Counted from the first letter of the stretch, positions 28,032-37,800 are shown. The stretch: 63,330 bases of DNA from Thermodesulfobacteriota bacterium (GCA_040757775.1 JBFLWQ010000019.1:1-63330), one strand, 5' to 3'. The notes: generated by a model from the sequence alone, not told the origin. Program-made: numbers and translations.

Positions 28032-28252
28032 GCTGTTATTTCCCCAAACTCCTCTTTTATTATTTCGACCCCCTTCAGGTCTTCTTCAGCGATTTGACGA
28101 TTTGCCTCTAAGACGAGCTGTACTGCCTCAATTAGATTCCTCTTTGTTTCCTAAAGGGTGTTTCCCTGAGTATTTGCCCCAGGAAGTTCCTCTACATAGC
28201 CAATGTAACCATAGGGCGATTTCTGAAAAATTGCCGTTAACTTTTCGTGCAT
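28028..28252 (-). pseudogene. hicB-like antitoxin with internal stop
   Basis: Starts at ATG 28252-28250 and reads MHEKLTAIFQKSPYGYIGYVEELPGANTQGNTL, then TAG (28153-28151), then ETKRNLIEAVQLVLEANRQIAEEDLKGVEIIKEEF to a stop at 28028. Both parts match the HicB/UPF0150 fold (PGANTQGxTLxETxxNLxEAVxLxLE), and the stop replaces a codon that is usually Glu or Asp. So a single nonsense change inactivates it. Together with the truncated hicA this is a second, dead hic module on the opposite strand. Confidence 0.8.
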
Positions 28253-28390
28253 TTCTTGTCATCTGCCTTTAGCAATAATTAAACTGCTGTTTATATTTTG
28301 TAAAAATTCTAAACCTATAAATATTTTTGTCAATCAGAATCCGGCAGAATCTTATAAATTATATTTCACTTGTAAAATGTACCTATTCTT

Positions 28391-28430
28391 GTCATTGCGA
28401 ATCCGCCAGAGGCGGATGAAGCAATCCCAT
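28391..28430. repeat. REP-like hairpin in 614-bp gap
   Basis: GTCATTGCGA followed by a 7-bp hairpin (28401-28407 with 28411-28417), a form common among interspersed palindromes in such genomes; a related stretch follows at 28441-28470. The gap 28253-28866 otherwise shows no recognisable gene. It lies between the dead hic module and a further hicA fragment, so it may be eroded accessory DNA. Confidence 0.5.
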
Positions 28431-28810
28431 CCTTTGAGTTTGCTTCGTCGCTATCGCTCATCGCAAAGACATTTTACTTATTCTTTCTGTCTCTTTGAGG
28501 CATGTGAGTTTCATTTCTACATTCTATTCTTTAACCTAATACGGTCACTCTTAAACCAAAAAGGCGCCCCTCCTTTCTACTCCCTGTAATCTCAGGAATC
28601 AAGAAAGACGCCCTTCATAATCAGCCCTTTGTGATTAGGGTTCACAAAATTGTCACCGTTACTTAACCATACATTTACCTATATTTCAATTAGCAAACAA
28701 AATCCAGCCTTTTTTCGTCTTTTTAAACTCTTTCCATTAGGCAACACGGGGGGCAAATTTTACAAAAACTATAGCTGGTTTGAAGTTGGTTGCGGAGATT
28801 AGATGGGCAA

Positions 28811-28834
28811 TAAAAAAGCCGGTGAGTACCGGCT
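28811..28834 (-). terminator. Rho-independent terminator (minus strand)
   Basis: AGCCGGT (28817-28823) pairs with ACCGGCT (28828-28834) around a 4-base loop. On the minus strand it is followed by TTTTTTATT. It lies 33 bp beyond the end of the hicA-like fragment at 28867 and about 390 bp beyond the acetoacetyl-CoA synthetase gene, and could end either transcript. Confidence 0.75.
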
Positions 28835-28866
28835 AGCAAGGATTTACTGAGATTGTTTAGAATTTT

Positions 28867-29004
28867 CTAGAAATAGGAATAGAGCTTGACGTATCCTTCC
28901 CATTGAGCATGACTCGTGCCTTTCTGTCTTTTTAGAGAGAATTTCAGGTTTTTCAAGACAGTTTCTACCTGGTCCCGATCAAGGGGTGGATAGCGTTTTC
29001 CCAT
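28867..29004 (-). pseudogene. hicA-like fragment
   Basis: 45 codons reading MGKRYPPLDRDQVETVLKNLKFSLKRQKGTSHAQWEGYVK, then five unrelated residues and a stop. This is the N-terminal half of the HicA subfamily with KGTSHxQW, where the histidine is catalytic. The C-terminal half is missing, so it is a fragment. No Shine-Dalgarno site and no hicB partner are visible. It is the third hic relic within 1.7 kb. Confidence 0.7.
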
Positions 29005-29225
29005 TAGGAGGCTTGGGCTAAATGGAAGGGAATTAATTCATTAAAATTGAGAAGATCACAGAGAGCTGTATGGATAATAATTAAACTCCTTTCTTGTTGT
29101 ATTATCCTTGAGGTTTATATGACTGTTCTTTTTGCTGGTCTGAAAGACTCAGAAAATTAACACATGGTTTTGCAGTGATGGCATCAGACAAATCAAGCGT
29201 AGAATAAGAAGAAATCATAACACCC

Positions 29226-31187
29226 TTAGTCCGCGTGAAGTTCTTCAAGATTATCATAGTAATCCAAAGATTCCGGATTGACCAGGGCATCCCTGTTCAG
29301 GACAGGTCTACCATCTATTATATTCGTAACCGAACTTTCAACCTTCTTCATATTGAGGGTATAGGGGATATCCGGCACTTTTATTATCTTAGCCGGGACA
29401 TGTCTGGGTGAGGCGTTTTCCCGCAAGGTTTTTTTAATCTTGTTTTTCAAATCGTCTGTTAACTGATATCCTTCAGCAAGTTTAACGAAAAGAATGATAC
29501 GCTGATCTCCCTTCCAGCTCTGACCTATTGCCAGGCTATCAGCAACTTCCTCCAATTTTTCAACCTGATTATATATCTCAGATGTACCTATTCGAACTCC
29601 GGAAGGCTTTAATACAGAGTCAGACCGCCCAAAGAAGGTAATCCCACCTGTATTGCCGTTAAACACAATGTAATCACCATGTCGCCATACATTTAGATTG
29701 GAGTAAAAATCAAAATAGGCATCTCTATATCTTTTGCCGTCCGGATCATCCCAGAAGTAAAGTGGCATCGAGGGAGAGGCAGCTTCACAAACAAGTTCTC
29801 CCTGACGGTCAACTATTGGGTTGCCTGTTTCATCATATGCCTTTACTTTCATTCCTAAACCCGGACCCTGTAATTCACCGGCATATACCGGCTGTATAGG
29901 GCTTCCAATAGCGAAACAACCATTGATATCTGTACCACCTGCAATAGAATTAAAATGCAAATCTTCCTTAATTTCCTGGTAAACATATTCAAATCCTTCG
30001 GCTGAAAGAGGTGAGCCGGTCTGGGATATTTGTTTTAGGGAAGAGAGGTTATATGCCTTCCCCGGCTTAACCCCCTGGCTTTTGAGAGTATTAAGATAAC
30101 TCGCACTGCAACCAAAAATAGTCACTTTTTCATCCTGGGCTAACTTCCACATAGCCCCTGCGTCAGGATAAAGCGCATTACCATCGTATAGAACAATAGT
30201 AGCTCCTACCGCCAGAGAGCTCATCAGCCAGTTCCACATCATCCAGCTGCAGGTTGTTATATAAAAGATAGTATCTTCCCGTTTTAAATCAGTATGGATA
30301 ATTAGTTCTTTTAAATGATTGATAAGAACACCCGGTCCCTGAACCATACACTTTGGCTTACCGGTCGTTCCAGAGGAAAACATGATAAATACAGGATGAT
30401 CAAAGGGTAACTGTTCGAACTTAATTTCAAGCCCTCTTTCTTTGGACAGAAAATCATTATAATATACAGAGTTAGGAATATGGCTGATATCAGTTTCCTT
30501 TTCGGTATAACGAGTTACTATAACCTTTTCAATTGAAGGTATTCCTTTTGCAATCTCAGCTGCATTGGGAAGAGAACTAAATGCCTTCCCTTTATAAAAG
30601 TATCCGTCAACAGTAAATAGAACCTTTGGCCCTATCTGACCAAAGCGGTCTAAAGCTGCTCCCGGACCTATATCAGTGGCACATGAAGCCCATTCAGCAC
30701 CGATACTGGTAACAGCAAGCATGGCAACAACAGTCTCTATCATGTTGGGCATATATGCAACTATCCGATCCCCGGGAGTAACTCCGATCTCTCGAAGTGA
30801 TTTTGCTAAGCGCGCCACAGTATCATAAAGCTCAGAGTAACTCATTCTGGTCGATTTTTGAGTTTCTCCCCTAAATACGAAAGCTGTATGTTCATCCCTA
30901 TATCTGAGGAGATTTTCAGCAAAATTAAGCCTTGCACCGGTAAACCACTTTGCCCCAGGCATTTTACCAGGGTCATCAATAACAACGTCATAATCCCTGG
31001 AAGCTTTAATTTCACAGAAATCCCAAACAGAGCCCCAAAAATCGGATATATTGTTTATCGACCAGTTATAAAGTTCTTCATAAGAGCGAAAGCTTTTCCC
31101 ATAACGTTTATTAAGAGTATCTATAAACCTTGTTATATTGGCATTCCTCTTCCTCTCTTCAGATGGCTTCCAGAGTGGATTGCCCAT
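29226..31187 (-). CDS. aacS: Acetoacetyl-CoA synthetase
   Basis: 653-residue ANL-superfamily ligase that activates acetoacetate (or a related short acid) with ATP and CoA. The N-terminus MGNPLWKPSEERKRNANITRFI and KWFTGARLNFAENLLRYRDE match AacS/acetyl-CoA synthetase. MFSSGTTGKPKCMVQGPG (about residues 272-289) is the AMP-binding P-loop; GGTDINGCF is the AacS-like adenine segment; NMKKVESSVTN near the end carries the catalytic lysine. AAAGGAGG precedes the ATG. It appears monocistronic, consistent with ketone-body or polyhydroxybutyrate/butyrate-type metabolism in an anaerobe. Confidence 0.92.
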   Translation of the reverse strand: MGNPLWKPSEERKRNANITRFIDTLNKRYGKSFRSYEELYNWSINNISDFWGSVWDFCEIKASRDYDVVIDDPGKMPGAKWFTGARLNFAENLLRYRDEHTAFVFRGETQKSTRMSYSELYDTVARLAKSLREIGVTPGDRIVAYMPNMIETVVAMLAVTSIGAEWASCATDIGPGAALDRFGQIGPKVLFTVDGYFYKGKAFSSLPNAAEIAKGIPSIEKVIVTRYTEKETDISHIPNSVYYNDFLSKERGLEIKFEQLPFDHPVFIMFSSGTTGKPKCMVQGPGVLINHLKELIIHTDLKREDTIFYITTCSWMMWNWLMSSLAVGATIVLYDGNALYPDAGAMWKLAQDEKVTIFGCSASYLNTLKSQGVKPGKAYNLSSLKQISQTGSPLSAEGFEYVYQEIKEDLHFNSIAGGTDINGCFAIGSPIQPVYAGELQGPGLGMKVKAYDETGNPIVDRQGELVCEAASPSMPLYFWDDPDGKRYRDAYFDFYSNLNVWRHGDYIVFNGNTGGITFFGRSDSVLKPSGVRIGTSEIYNQVEKLEEVADSLAIGQSWKGDQRIILFVKLAEGYQLTDDLKNKIKKTLRENASPRHVPAKIIKVPDIPYTLNMKKVESSVTNIIDGRPVLNRDALVNPESLDYYDNLEELHAD

Positions 31188-31354
31188 ATTACCCTCCTTT
31201 TTAGATTTTACGTCAGTTTACTCACTACTTTTATCATATCTCTGGCAGAGATTATTCTAATCAAGTTATTTCCCCTGGTAAGGTTTTCCTACAGGCTCAA
31301 CGGCAGAGTTCAGACGCCCGCGGGGGACGTGAGAGCCCCATCGGCATTCCGAAT

Positions 31355-31738
31355 TTATCCCGGCGGAATCGGGGTTGTCTGTACCGGCTGGTTGGTCGCC
31401 TTTGGGCTCTGCATGTACTTTTCTCCCTCACTCATTCCTAAATCATAACCTTTCCGACCTGCTTCGCCTTCTGTTGTCTCCTCCCAAGTAATCATCATCT
31501 GGGGTTTCCCGGCCAAGACGGTCTCAAAGCCACGCTTGAACCAGTATAGAAAGGCATGTCTCGCTTTTGCGTCGAAATCGTAACGCGTGACTGCGGAGGA
31601 AACAATGACCGATTGGGCTGCAATAGTATACTTCACGTGGAAAGCTTCCCTCTTTTTCGGTGTGACACAGACAGAGAGCGAAAGCACGATTGCGATCATG
31701 CTCAGGATGATACATGCCTTACGAACCACTGAGGTCAT
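31355..31738 (-). CDS. Small exported or lipid-anchored protein, unknown
   Basis: 127 residues from the ATG at 31738, chosen for its upstream GGGAG; an earlier in-frame ATG at 31780 lacks one. The N-terminus has basic residues, a hydrophobic stretch (ACIILSMIAIVLSLSVC) and a Cys at about 24, suggesting a signal peptide and possibly a lipobox, though Val at -1 is unusual. The mature part has WFKRGFETVLAGKPQMMITWEETTEGEAGRKGYDLG and a Pro/Thr-rich tail. I do not recognise the family. It lies alone between two unrelated minus-strand genes. Confidence 0.55.
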   Translation of the reverse strand: MTSVVRKACIILSMIAIVLSLSVCVTPKKREAFHVKYTIAAQSVIVSSAVTRYDFDAKARHAFLYWFKRGFETVLAGKPQMMITWEETTEGEAGRKGYDLGMSEGEKYMQSPKATNQPVQTTPIPPG

Positions 31739-31853
31739 TAGGAGCTCCCTTCTGTCGCCAAAGGCATGAACAGTAAACATCTTTTATGCCCCATGGCTAT
31801 TGATTAACCCTTTTTCTTTTTTACAGAGCCGATGTTCCAACAACCTTAGCACA

Positions 31854-32585
31854 TTACACCTGCAATCCATCACCCGAAAGAAGCTTATCCATATCGGTTA
31901 AAGGATTCTCGGATGTGATGCAAATTTCTTCTTTTTGACCCGGCGGAACAAATTCAAGACATTTGCAATGAAGTCCAAGCCGATGGTAGGAGAGAGTATC
32001 TCTTAAATAGCGGATAGATTTTTTCGATCCGTACCGCGTGTCTCCTGTAACAGGATGGCCGTAAAGTTTTGCATGACGTCGAATCTGGTGTTTCCGGCCG
32101 GTCATCAGTTCAATTTCCAGCAAAGAATAACGGCTGCTTTGCTGTAGCACCCTGTACCAGGTCATACAGTTTACACGCCTGCCTTTACCAACAGGATCTT
32201 CTCTGCCACCTGCTGTCTTTGACAAGGGATAATCCCACATATGATATTGATGACTTCCTGTCTCACTATCAAAAACACCATGCACAAGTGCAAGGTATCT
32301 TTTTTTAACCCTGCCCTTGACAAACAATTCAGACAGGTTGCGCAAGACGTTGATGTCCGTAGCAAGCAATATCACACCGCTAGTCTCTTTGTCCAGCCTG
32401 TGAACCGGATGAATCCGGAAGGAGGCATTTATCCCAAGATGCTTTTTCAGCAAAGTATCTGAACGAATCCTGTCAGACAACAGATTAACAAGGTCATTTC
32501 CGGGATTATTATGGACACTCAATCCGCAGGGTTTGTCCACTGCAAGCCAGCCTTTTTGAAATTCAAGGATATTAATCTCTTCCAT
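31854..32585 (-). CDS. RluA-family pseudouridine synthase
   Basis: 243 residues. VDKPCGLSVHNNPGNDLVNLL (about 16-36) and HPVHRLDKETSGVILLA (about 59-75) are the RluA signatures, the latter with the catalytic aspartate. ELMTGRKHQIRRHAKLYGHPVTGDTRYG (about 155-182) is the conserved RNA-binding segment. No S4 domain is present, so it resembles the short RluA/TruC-type enzymes; the target (rRNA or tRNA) cannot be read. It follows yciH by 9 bp on the minus strand and is probably co-transcribed with it. Confidence 0.9.
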   Translation of the reverse strand: MEEINILEFQKGWLAVDKPCGLSVHNNPGNDLVNLLSDRIRSDTLLKKHLGINASFRIHPVHRLDKETSGVILLATDINVLRNLSELFVKGRVKKRYLALVHGVFDSETGSHQYHMWDYPLSKTAGGREDPVGKGRRVNCMTWYRVLQQSSRYSLLEIELMTGRKHQIRRHAKLYGHPVTGDTRYGSKKSIRYLRDTLSYHRLGLHCKCLEFVPPGQKEEICITSENPLTDMDKLLSGDGLQV

Positions 32586-32594
32586 AGGGCCTAT

Positions 32595-32981
32595 CTATCC
32601 TCCGGCCTTTTTAGCTTTATAGCCCAACATATTCAGCTCTTCAATCAGAATATCTCTGTGATCACCCTGAATTTCGATTATACTGTCCTTAATTGTTCCA
32701 CCGGTTCCGCATATTTGTTTAAGTTTTTTTGCAAGCTCTTTTAACTGTTCTCCTTCAAGAGGGATTCCACTAATTAAGGAAACGCCTTTTCCTTTTCTTC
32801 CCTTGGTAGATCTCTCGACCCGAACTTTCCCGTCTCCATTGCCATGATTATTTTTTTTCTTTTTGCATTGGCATTTATCAGATTTCTCTCCACAGGAAGG
32901 GCACATCCTGCCTAACTCTGTTGAATAAACAAGTCTGCTGTTATTGTCTCTATCTTTCAATTTAAAAAATGCTCTCCCCAT
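32595..32981 (-). CDS. yciH: SUI1/eIF1-like translation factor YciH
   Basis: 128 residues. The N-terminal part has a CPSCGEKSDKCQC zinc-binding-like motif (about residues 27-39). The C-terminal half, VRVERSTKGRKGKGVSLISGIP ... LAKKLKQICGTGGTIKDSIIEIQGDHRDIL, is the SUI1 fold. Bacterial YciH is thought to affect start-site fidelity; its role here is inferred. Its start codon directly abuts a copy of the 116-bp repeat, whose TACTAT motif, about 25 bp upstream, could act as a -10 box. Confidence 0.9.
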   Translation of the reverse strand: MGRAFFKLKDRDNNSRLVYSTELGRMCPSCGEKSDKCQCKKKKNNHGNGDGKVRVERSTKGRKGKGVSLISGIPLEGEQLKELAKKLKQICGTGGTIKDSIIEIQGDHRDILIEELNMLGYKAKKAGG

Positions 32982-32982
32982 T

Positions 32983-33075
32983 ACTTCATTTTATTGTATT
33001 GATAGTACCATAAATCGGCCGTATCATAAAGTAATTATTGGAGAAATCCAGGGTTTTTCTAGAGGTTCAATGCCC
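32983..33075. repeat. 116-bp-family direct repeat, copy 1
   Basis: Shares about 90 bp with copies at 33785-33900 and 34649-34764, all in the same orientation. Conserved blocks include CATAAATCGGCCGT, ATAAAGTAATTATTGGAGAA and GGTTCAATGC. On the minus strand it holds TTTATG, 17 bases, TACTAT, a weak promoter for yciH. Next to it (33076-33146) is an imperfect palindrome with CGCAATT/AATTGCG ends. Confidence 0.8.
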
Positions 33076-33146
33076 GCAATTACCTGACAGCGTGAGCCGC
33101 AGGCTGTAGCTGGTCTAGTGAATTGCGATGTTCGACATATTTTGGA

Positions 33147-33365
33147 TTATGCAGTGATTGACTGTAATTGTGATGGAACTTTGTTCAGAATAATTTCATT
33201 GAGGTCAATTTTATGGCTAGCATTATCAATATCGATTCCGGTAATATGTCCATCTTTATCATAATCTAGAACAATACCTTCTGAAATTTCTACGCTTTTC
33301 ATGCTTGGTTTCGATGATAAATCAATATAAAGAGAATCAGTTTCTGGATAATAATTCAATTTCAT
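33147..33365 (-). CDS. DUF2283 family (antitoxin-like)
   Basis: 72 residues: MKLNYYPETDSLYIDLSSKPSMKSVEISEGIVLDYDKDGHITGIDIDNAS, the compact DUF2283 fold usually encoded beside small toxin-like genes. It overlaps the upstream gene by four bases (ATGA), forming a two-gene unit. By analogy it would be the antitoxin. Another DUF2283 protein is at 50044-50259 with a different partner. Confidence 0.85.
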   Translation of the reverse strand: MKLNYYPETDSLYIDLSSKPSMKSVEISEGIVLDYDKDGHITGIDIDNASHKIDLNEIILNKVPSQLQSITA

Positions 33366-33610
33366 AGTTTGAACCTCCTATCAGGGAAGGCATTATGTAT
33401 GGTTTTTTTATCATCTAGCGTTATCACTCTCAAAATTAGGCCACTCAATTCTTCAATTTTTCCCCAAAATCGAAAACGGTTATGTTCTTGACGCTCAACT
33501 TTAAGAGGATTTTCTATAATCTTGATACACCATTCCTTTTTCAGATAAGGCCGTTTTCGCAGAACCTCTTTTTCGAAGTAGTCGGTAAAGCTATACTCGC
33601 CGAAGCCCAT
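33362..33610 (-). CDS. DUF4258-like small protein (toxin-like)
   Basis: 82 residues. WCIKIIENPLKVERQEHNRFRFWGKIEELSGLILRVITLDDKKTIHNAFPDRRFKL resembles the RelE/BrnT-like proteins found with DUF2283, which end in a conserved HNAFxDRRFK. It precedes and overlaps the DUF2283 gene, the normal toxin-antitoxin arrangement for this pair. Ribonuclease activity is plausible from the fold but not shown. A 116-bp repeat copy lies 174 bp upstream. Confidence 0.7.
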   Translation of the reverse strand: MGFGEYSFTDYFEKEVLRKRPYLKKEWCIKIIENPLKVERQEHNRFRFWGKIEELSGLILRVITLDDKKTIHNAFPDRRFKL

Positions 33611-33784
33611 ATCAATGTCTATTAATATTGCCTTTAAGATTTGTATCTATTTAAATATTTCAGCCTACCGAGCCTGTAGAAAAAGCCCTTTGGCAGGGAG
33701 TTAGTTTTCTGATCAGCTTAGACTTTTTCATGCCGTTAACTTGATTCAGGGAATACTCAAAGGTGCCAGGCCCCTGCAACCTCC

Positions 33785-33900
33785 CTGTGTAAAGGTTAAA
33801 CGATTTGACTTCATTTTATTGCAGTGATAATACCATAAATAGGCCGTCTGATAAAGTAATTATTGGAGAAATGCGGGGTTTTCATATAGGCTCAATGCGG
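33785..33900. repeat. 116-bp direct repeat, copy 2
   Basis: Same length as copy 3 (34649-34764) and about 87% identical by my count (15 differences), same orientation. It lies between the DUF4258/DUF2283 pair and the HepT gene. On the minus strand the HepT stop forms GCCTAAC at 33958-33952, then about 50 bp of imperfect palindrome, then the repeat, so each module ends with a palindrome plus repeat. The rest of the gap 33611-33952 has no gene. Confidence 0.85.
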
Positions 33901-33952
33901 AATTCGCCTGCCAGTGTGAAGCGCAGGGGAATTGACATCCGGTAGCACATTG

Positions 33953-34309
33953 TTAGGCTTTTTCTTCTTTCATGTTTTGAAGAATGATCTTGACCTTCAA
34001 GAGAAGGCTTGGAATTTCTTCTTTTGCTATATTCCATACAATATCTATGTTTACCCCAAAATAATCGTGTATCAATCTATTTCTTGCTCCAGCAATACTC
34101 TTCCATGGGATATCAGTATTATCTATTCTTATCTTTTCAGACAGTGACTTTACAGCCTCTCCCATAATTTCAATATTCCTAATAACAGCATCTTGTGTTT
34201 TATAATCCTGTACAAAATTATTGTATTCGATGTTGCGCGTGTAGGAGATGATCCTTTCGATGCTTTCATTAATATCTTGAATCAAATCAATGTCTTTTCG
34301 TTTAGACAT
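33953..34309 (-). CDS. hepT: HepT-like HEPN toxin (DUF86)
   Basis: 118-residue helical protein. RNRLIHDYF near residues 76-84 fits the RX4HXY catalytic motif of HEPN ribonucleases such as HepT. The N-terminal DLIQDINESIERIISYT and the DAVIRNIEIMGEAVKSLSE segment are standard for DUF86. It overlaps the upstream mntA by 8 bp. In characterised pairs MntA adds AMP to a Tyr of HepT (the Y of the motif, present here) and blocks its RNase activity. The module is bounded by repeat copies 2 and 3. Confidence 0.9.
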   Translation of the reverse strand: MSKRKDIDLIQDINESIERIISYTRNIEYNNFVQDYKTQDAVIRNIEIMGEAVKSLSEKIRIDNTDIPWKSIAGARNRLIHDYFGVNIDIVWNIAKEEIPSLLLKVKIILQNMKEEKA

Positions 34310-34607
34310 AGATTACATTCCTTTTTATATCATCAGCGATTTCTCTAATTCTTATATTTTCAATGCCGTCTCGTGTTAAAACATCAACTTTCTTATTAAA
34401 AAGATTTTCTAGATATTCGACAAGCTCGATAAATTTCAGACCAATTGGCCTTTTGAGCTCAACGACTATGTCTATATCACAGTCCTCTGTTTCAATCCCT
34501 TTTGCAACGGAGCCAAAGATACCTATTTTTTCAACGCCAAATTCAGCCGAGAGGTAGGGATATTTTTCTTTTATTAATTTTATCGTTGTGTTGCTTGTTG
34601 TCATCAC
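34302..34607 (-). CDS. mntA: MntA-like nucleotidyltransferase antitoxin
   Basis: 101 residues. GIFGSVAKGIETEDCDIDIVVEL (about 29-51) contains the GSx9DxD motif of minimal nucleotidyltransferases, followed by KVDVLTRDGI. It is the likely antitoxin that modifies HepT. First gene of the pair on the minus strand; repeat copy 3 lies 42 bp upstream and may supply its promoter. The second Met is equally possible as start. Confidence 0.9.
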   Translation of the reverse strand: MMTTSNTTIKLIKEKYPYLSAEFGVEKIGIFGSVAKGIETEDCDIDIVVELKRPIGLKFIELVEYLENLFNKKVDVLTRDGIENIRIREIADDIKRNVIYV

Positions 34608-34648
34608 AGGTTCTCCCCTTTCATTGAGGTAATCTCCGTACTATCTCT

Positions 34649-34764
34649 CTGTGTAAAGATTAAACGATTTGATTTCATTCTATTGCAGTTATAGTATCAT
34701 AAATCGGCCGTTTCATAAAGTAATTATTGGAGAAATCCAGGGTTTTTCTACAGGTTCAATGCGG
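34649..34764. repeat. 116-bp direct repeat, copy 3
   Basis: Third copy, between mntA and the helicase-nuclease gene, in the same orientation as copies 1 and 2. Just beyond it (34761-34795) lies GCGGCATAAAG then ACCCCGAAGG. A related GCGGCAT/ACCCCGAA segment occurs at 39594-39618 beyond the DUF262 gene, a possible fourth, partial boundary. Confidence 0.85.
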
Positions 34765-34827
34765 CATAAAGTTCAACACCCCGAAGGTGACTATACATAC
34801 CACTGCGAAGATTTAAGAAAAAATCTT

Positions 34828-37800
34828 CTAACCGGGATCGCCGGGGACCACTTTTTCAATGGGACATTCTTTGACGTGTTTTGGACATTGCCAAATTTCG
34901 CCTCTTCCCCGGCTGACTCGTCGATATTTAGTCCGACCATCTACTTGGCATATTGGTACTTTTTTAAAAGGCGGTCTCTCATCAATGTCCCTCAAGTATC
35001 CGTCGCATTTCGAGTTTGTACATCCGACTTTCATTGCCTGAAAATCCCAACGAAAATGCTGTCGGCGTTGGTTTACAATTTGAATTGGAAAACCACAATA
35101 AGGGCATACACGGGGAGTACCGTCTTCATCCGTTGCGGCTTGCCGGATATGTCTTGCATGAAGGAATTCCAAACATTGCTTTGCGTATCTAGGGGCGTCT
35201 ATCCTATGAATAACTTCCGCCCGACCACGATGGCTTGACCAATTGATGCTGCCTGTATATACAATCCTTTCGTCAATTATTACGTCTTTCCCGTGCAACC
35301 CACTTGAGGAGACAACGACGGCTCCAAGAGAGCGTAAATTCATAATGACGTTATCAACATAACTTTTGTTTTGGGCTTCTGCTAAAGGGGGCGTAACTAC
35401 GGTAATTTCAATATCCCGTGACAAAGCGGCACTAAATAGAGGCTGGATTTTCGGCCATCTGTATTCTCCAAAATAAGGCGCCAATGCAAATATAGAAATT
35501 TCGGAGGCATTAATGTCCTCAGCAAAGTGTTCAAAGAACGATTCGTCATCGAGGATTTGGATAGTGTAGCCTCTTTCACCTTTCGGAACACCCCATGCAG
35601 TCGTTTCGGAGGAACGAGATGCCACACGCTGTCGAAAATCATTACCAATCAAGTCAAGCGCAGATAAAAGGTCGGCTGGGCCTTTTAAGAAGCTCCATAA
35701 GAGACCAAGGGCGCTTGCTGGTTTTGCATGTTTGTTCAACCACTCTGACGAACCGATAAAAACGAATTTGTTCTTTGCACGGGTTACAGCAACATTCAGA
35801 TCCCTAAGAACATCTTCATAAGCTTTTGGGTTGCAGAGTCGGGCAGTGTAATACGGTTCGTCAAGAACAGAGTCAAAAATAATAAGGTCAGCTTGATTTC
35901 CTTGAAAAGTATGGACTGTGCCAGCCGCAACCCATTGATCAAGTTCCATATCAGAAATTAATTTTGATAAAAGCCTTCGTTGTGCTGCAAAAGGAGTGAT
36001 TATACCAATAGGTTGTGGCTCCTCCGAATGGGGCTTCTGGATTTCCTTGGCAGCCATTGCTGCTATATCAACAGCTAAAGTTGCTGAATACATATTGAAA
36101 CGGCTGAGTGAGCCGGGCTGTTTCCCGCTCCAGCAATATAAATCTGCTGTATCTACGATTATTAGTGGGTTTTTCGGTAAAAAATCTAGCCATGGGGCAT
36201 CTTCTTCAACTTTTCGTTTCCGGACATCTTCATGGTCATATAGACCACCGGCTTGCTTATAGACAAGGTGTCTTGCCACATCAGCGATAGCAGGAAGCAT
36301 CCGGCGCTGTGTCTCAAGTTTCATCAATACTGGGCAAGGCTCGGCAGGTTTTATCCCTACTGCTATTCCCGCAAGATGAAATGTATCCTTTCTCAGAATT
36401 GCATTCGTTATTTCTGTGTCACTCCGAACAATTGGCGGAAGTTGAAGCCAATCCCCCACGAGGACAACACGTGATTTCGCCCGTCCTGCTGCAAAGAAAA
36501 TTAAAGGTGGGAGTGCCATTGAAATTTCGTCAATTATAACAGCATCAAACTTTTGATCCTCGATCTCCTTTCCAGTATAATTCTTGGTCAGCGTGCAAAA
36601 TATAGCCTGGGCTTCGTTGATTACAATTTGCCCCAATTTTGAAAGCTCTTCGTGAAGACCATCTAATTTTTCTTCATGTGGCTTTAGGGTTGCACCTTTT
36701 TCAGCAAGTTCATTCTCAACTAATTCCCGTTTAGGAAGTTTTGCACATACCTCTTGTTGATTTTTAAGAGCTTGCTGTAAATTGTGCTGCATTTCCCAAA
36801 ATTTTTTATTTTCCTGAATGGCCGAAGTCAAAGAATTCTCTGTTTGCCGCAGTTTCACTTCTGACTCTCCTACAGCCTGCTTTGCCCGTCTTGTTTTTGC
36901 GTACCGTCTAAACCAAGCACGCTGGGCTTTTTCCAATTCACCCAGGCGCTGCCTGATTAAGTCTTTGGTTCTTCTGATCGTTTCCTCTGCATTTGATTGA
37001 TTTGTGGTGGCTTTTTCAATAGAGTTATTGACTATGTCCAGCTGATTTCTAAATTCTGCAAGTCGATTCCATTCTAAAAGAGCTGCTTTACCCCATTCCA
37101 TTATTTTCATTAGAGGCTTAATTAGCGCCTCTATTTCGAGAATCATATCTTGAATTTCTTGTCCCTTTGCCTCCAGAACTTTATCAAAGCGAACGGAATC
37201 TGGAATCTTTCGATGAGATGTAACACCAATTCTTAGAACTTTTCCACTGCCGACTAAAGAATGATTTGCCAATGGACCACATTTATCTTCCTCCTGTTTT
37301 ACTGCTTCGTAAAGTGCCTGATCCACTGCTGAATGAGTATGGCTTGTAATCAACACTCTCTCGCCTGCTTCAAGGAGGGCGGTAATGAGATAGGCAATGG
37401 CATGCGTTTTGCCAGTACCTGGAGGACCCCAAATATAAGTAACTGAAGAGGCAGAGGCGCGTTCCAGAACATCTCGAAGTAGCCCTGATATTTGAACCAA
37501 TGCGGGGGTATCTGGAAGACTTTTCGATTGGACCGTGGTCCCAAATGGATGGAATACAGAAATTGCCAATGGGGAAATACTTGTTGAGTGTTCTGAACAT
37601 TCTTCGAGAACTTCAGCAAGCCTTTTAAGCAGAGCTGTGTCGTCGATCAAAAGTCTTGCCCAATGAATACTGGTAGGTAATGTCTTGCCTTCAATTAATA
37701 AGTGGATAATAGTTCCTTGTTGTCTTATTACTGATGCAGTAAATTCATTATCATTGCTCTTTAACCGTCCACTTGCATCTTCAGGTATTCTTGTTCCGTC

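Noticed and set aside
27738-28097. 119-codon plus-strand frame across the hicB end
   Set aside because: It overlaps hicB and the antisense hic remnants, whose family matches are far better.
29102-29290. 62-codon minus-strand frame at the end of the acetoacetyl-CoA synthetase gene
   Set aside because: Largely an alternative frame of the synthetase C-terminus; no family match.
32983-34764. CRISPR array
   Set aside because: The repeats are about 116 bp with gene-sized spacers of 700-750 bp, and no cas genes are present.
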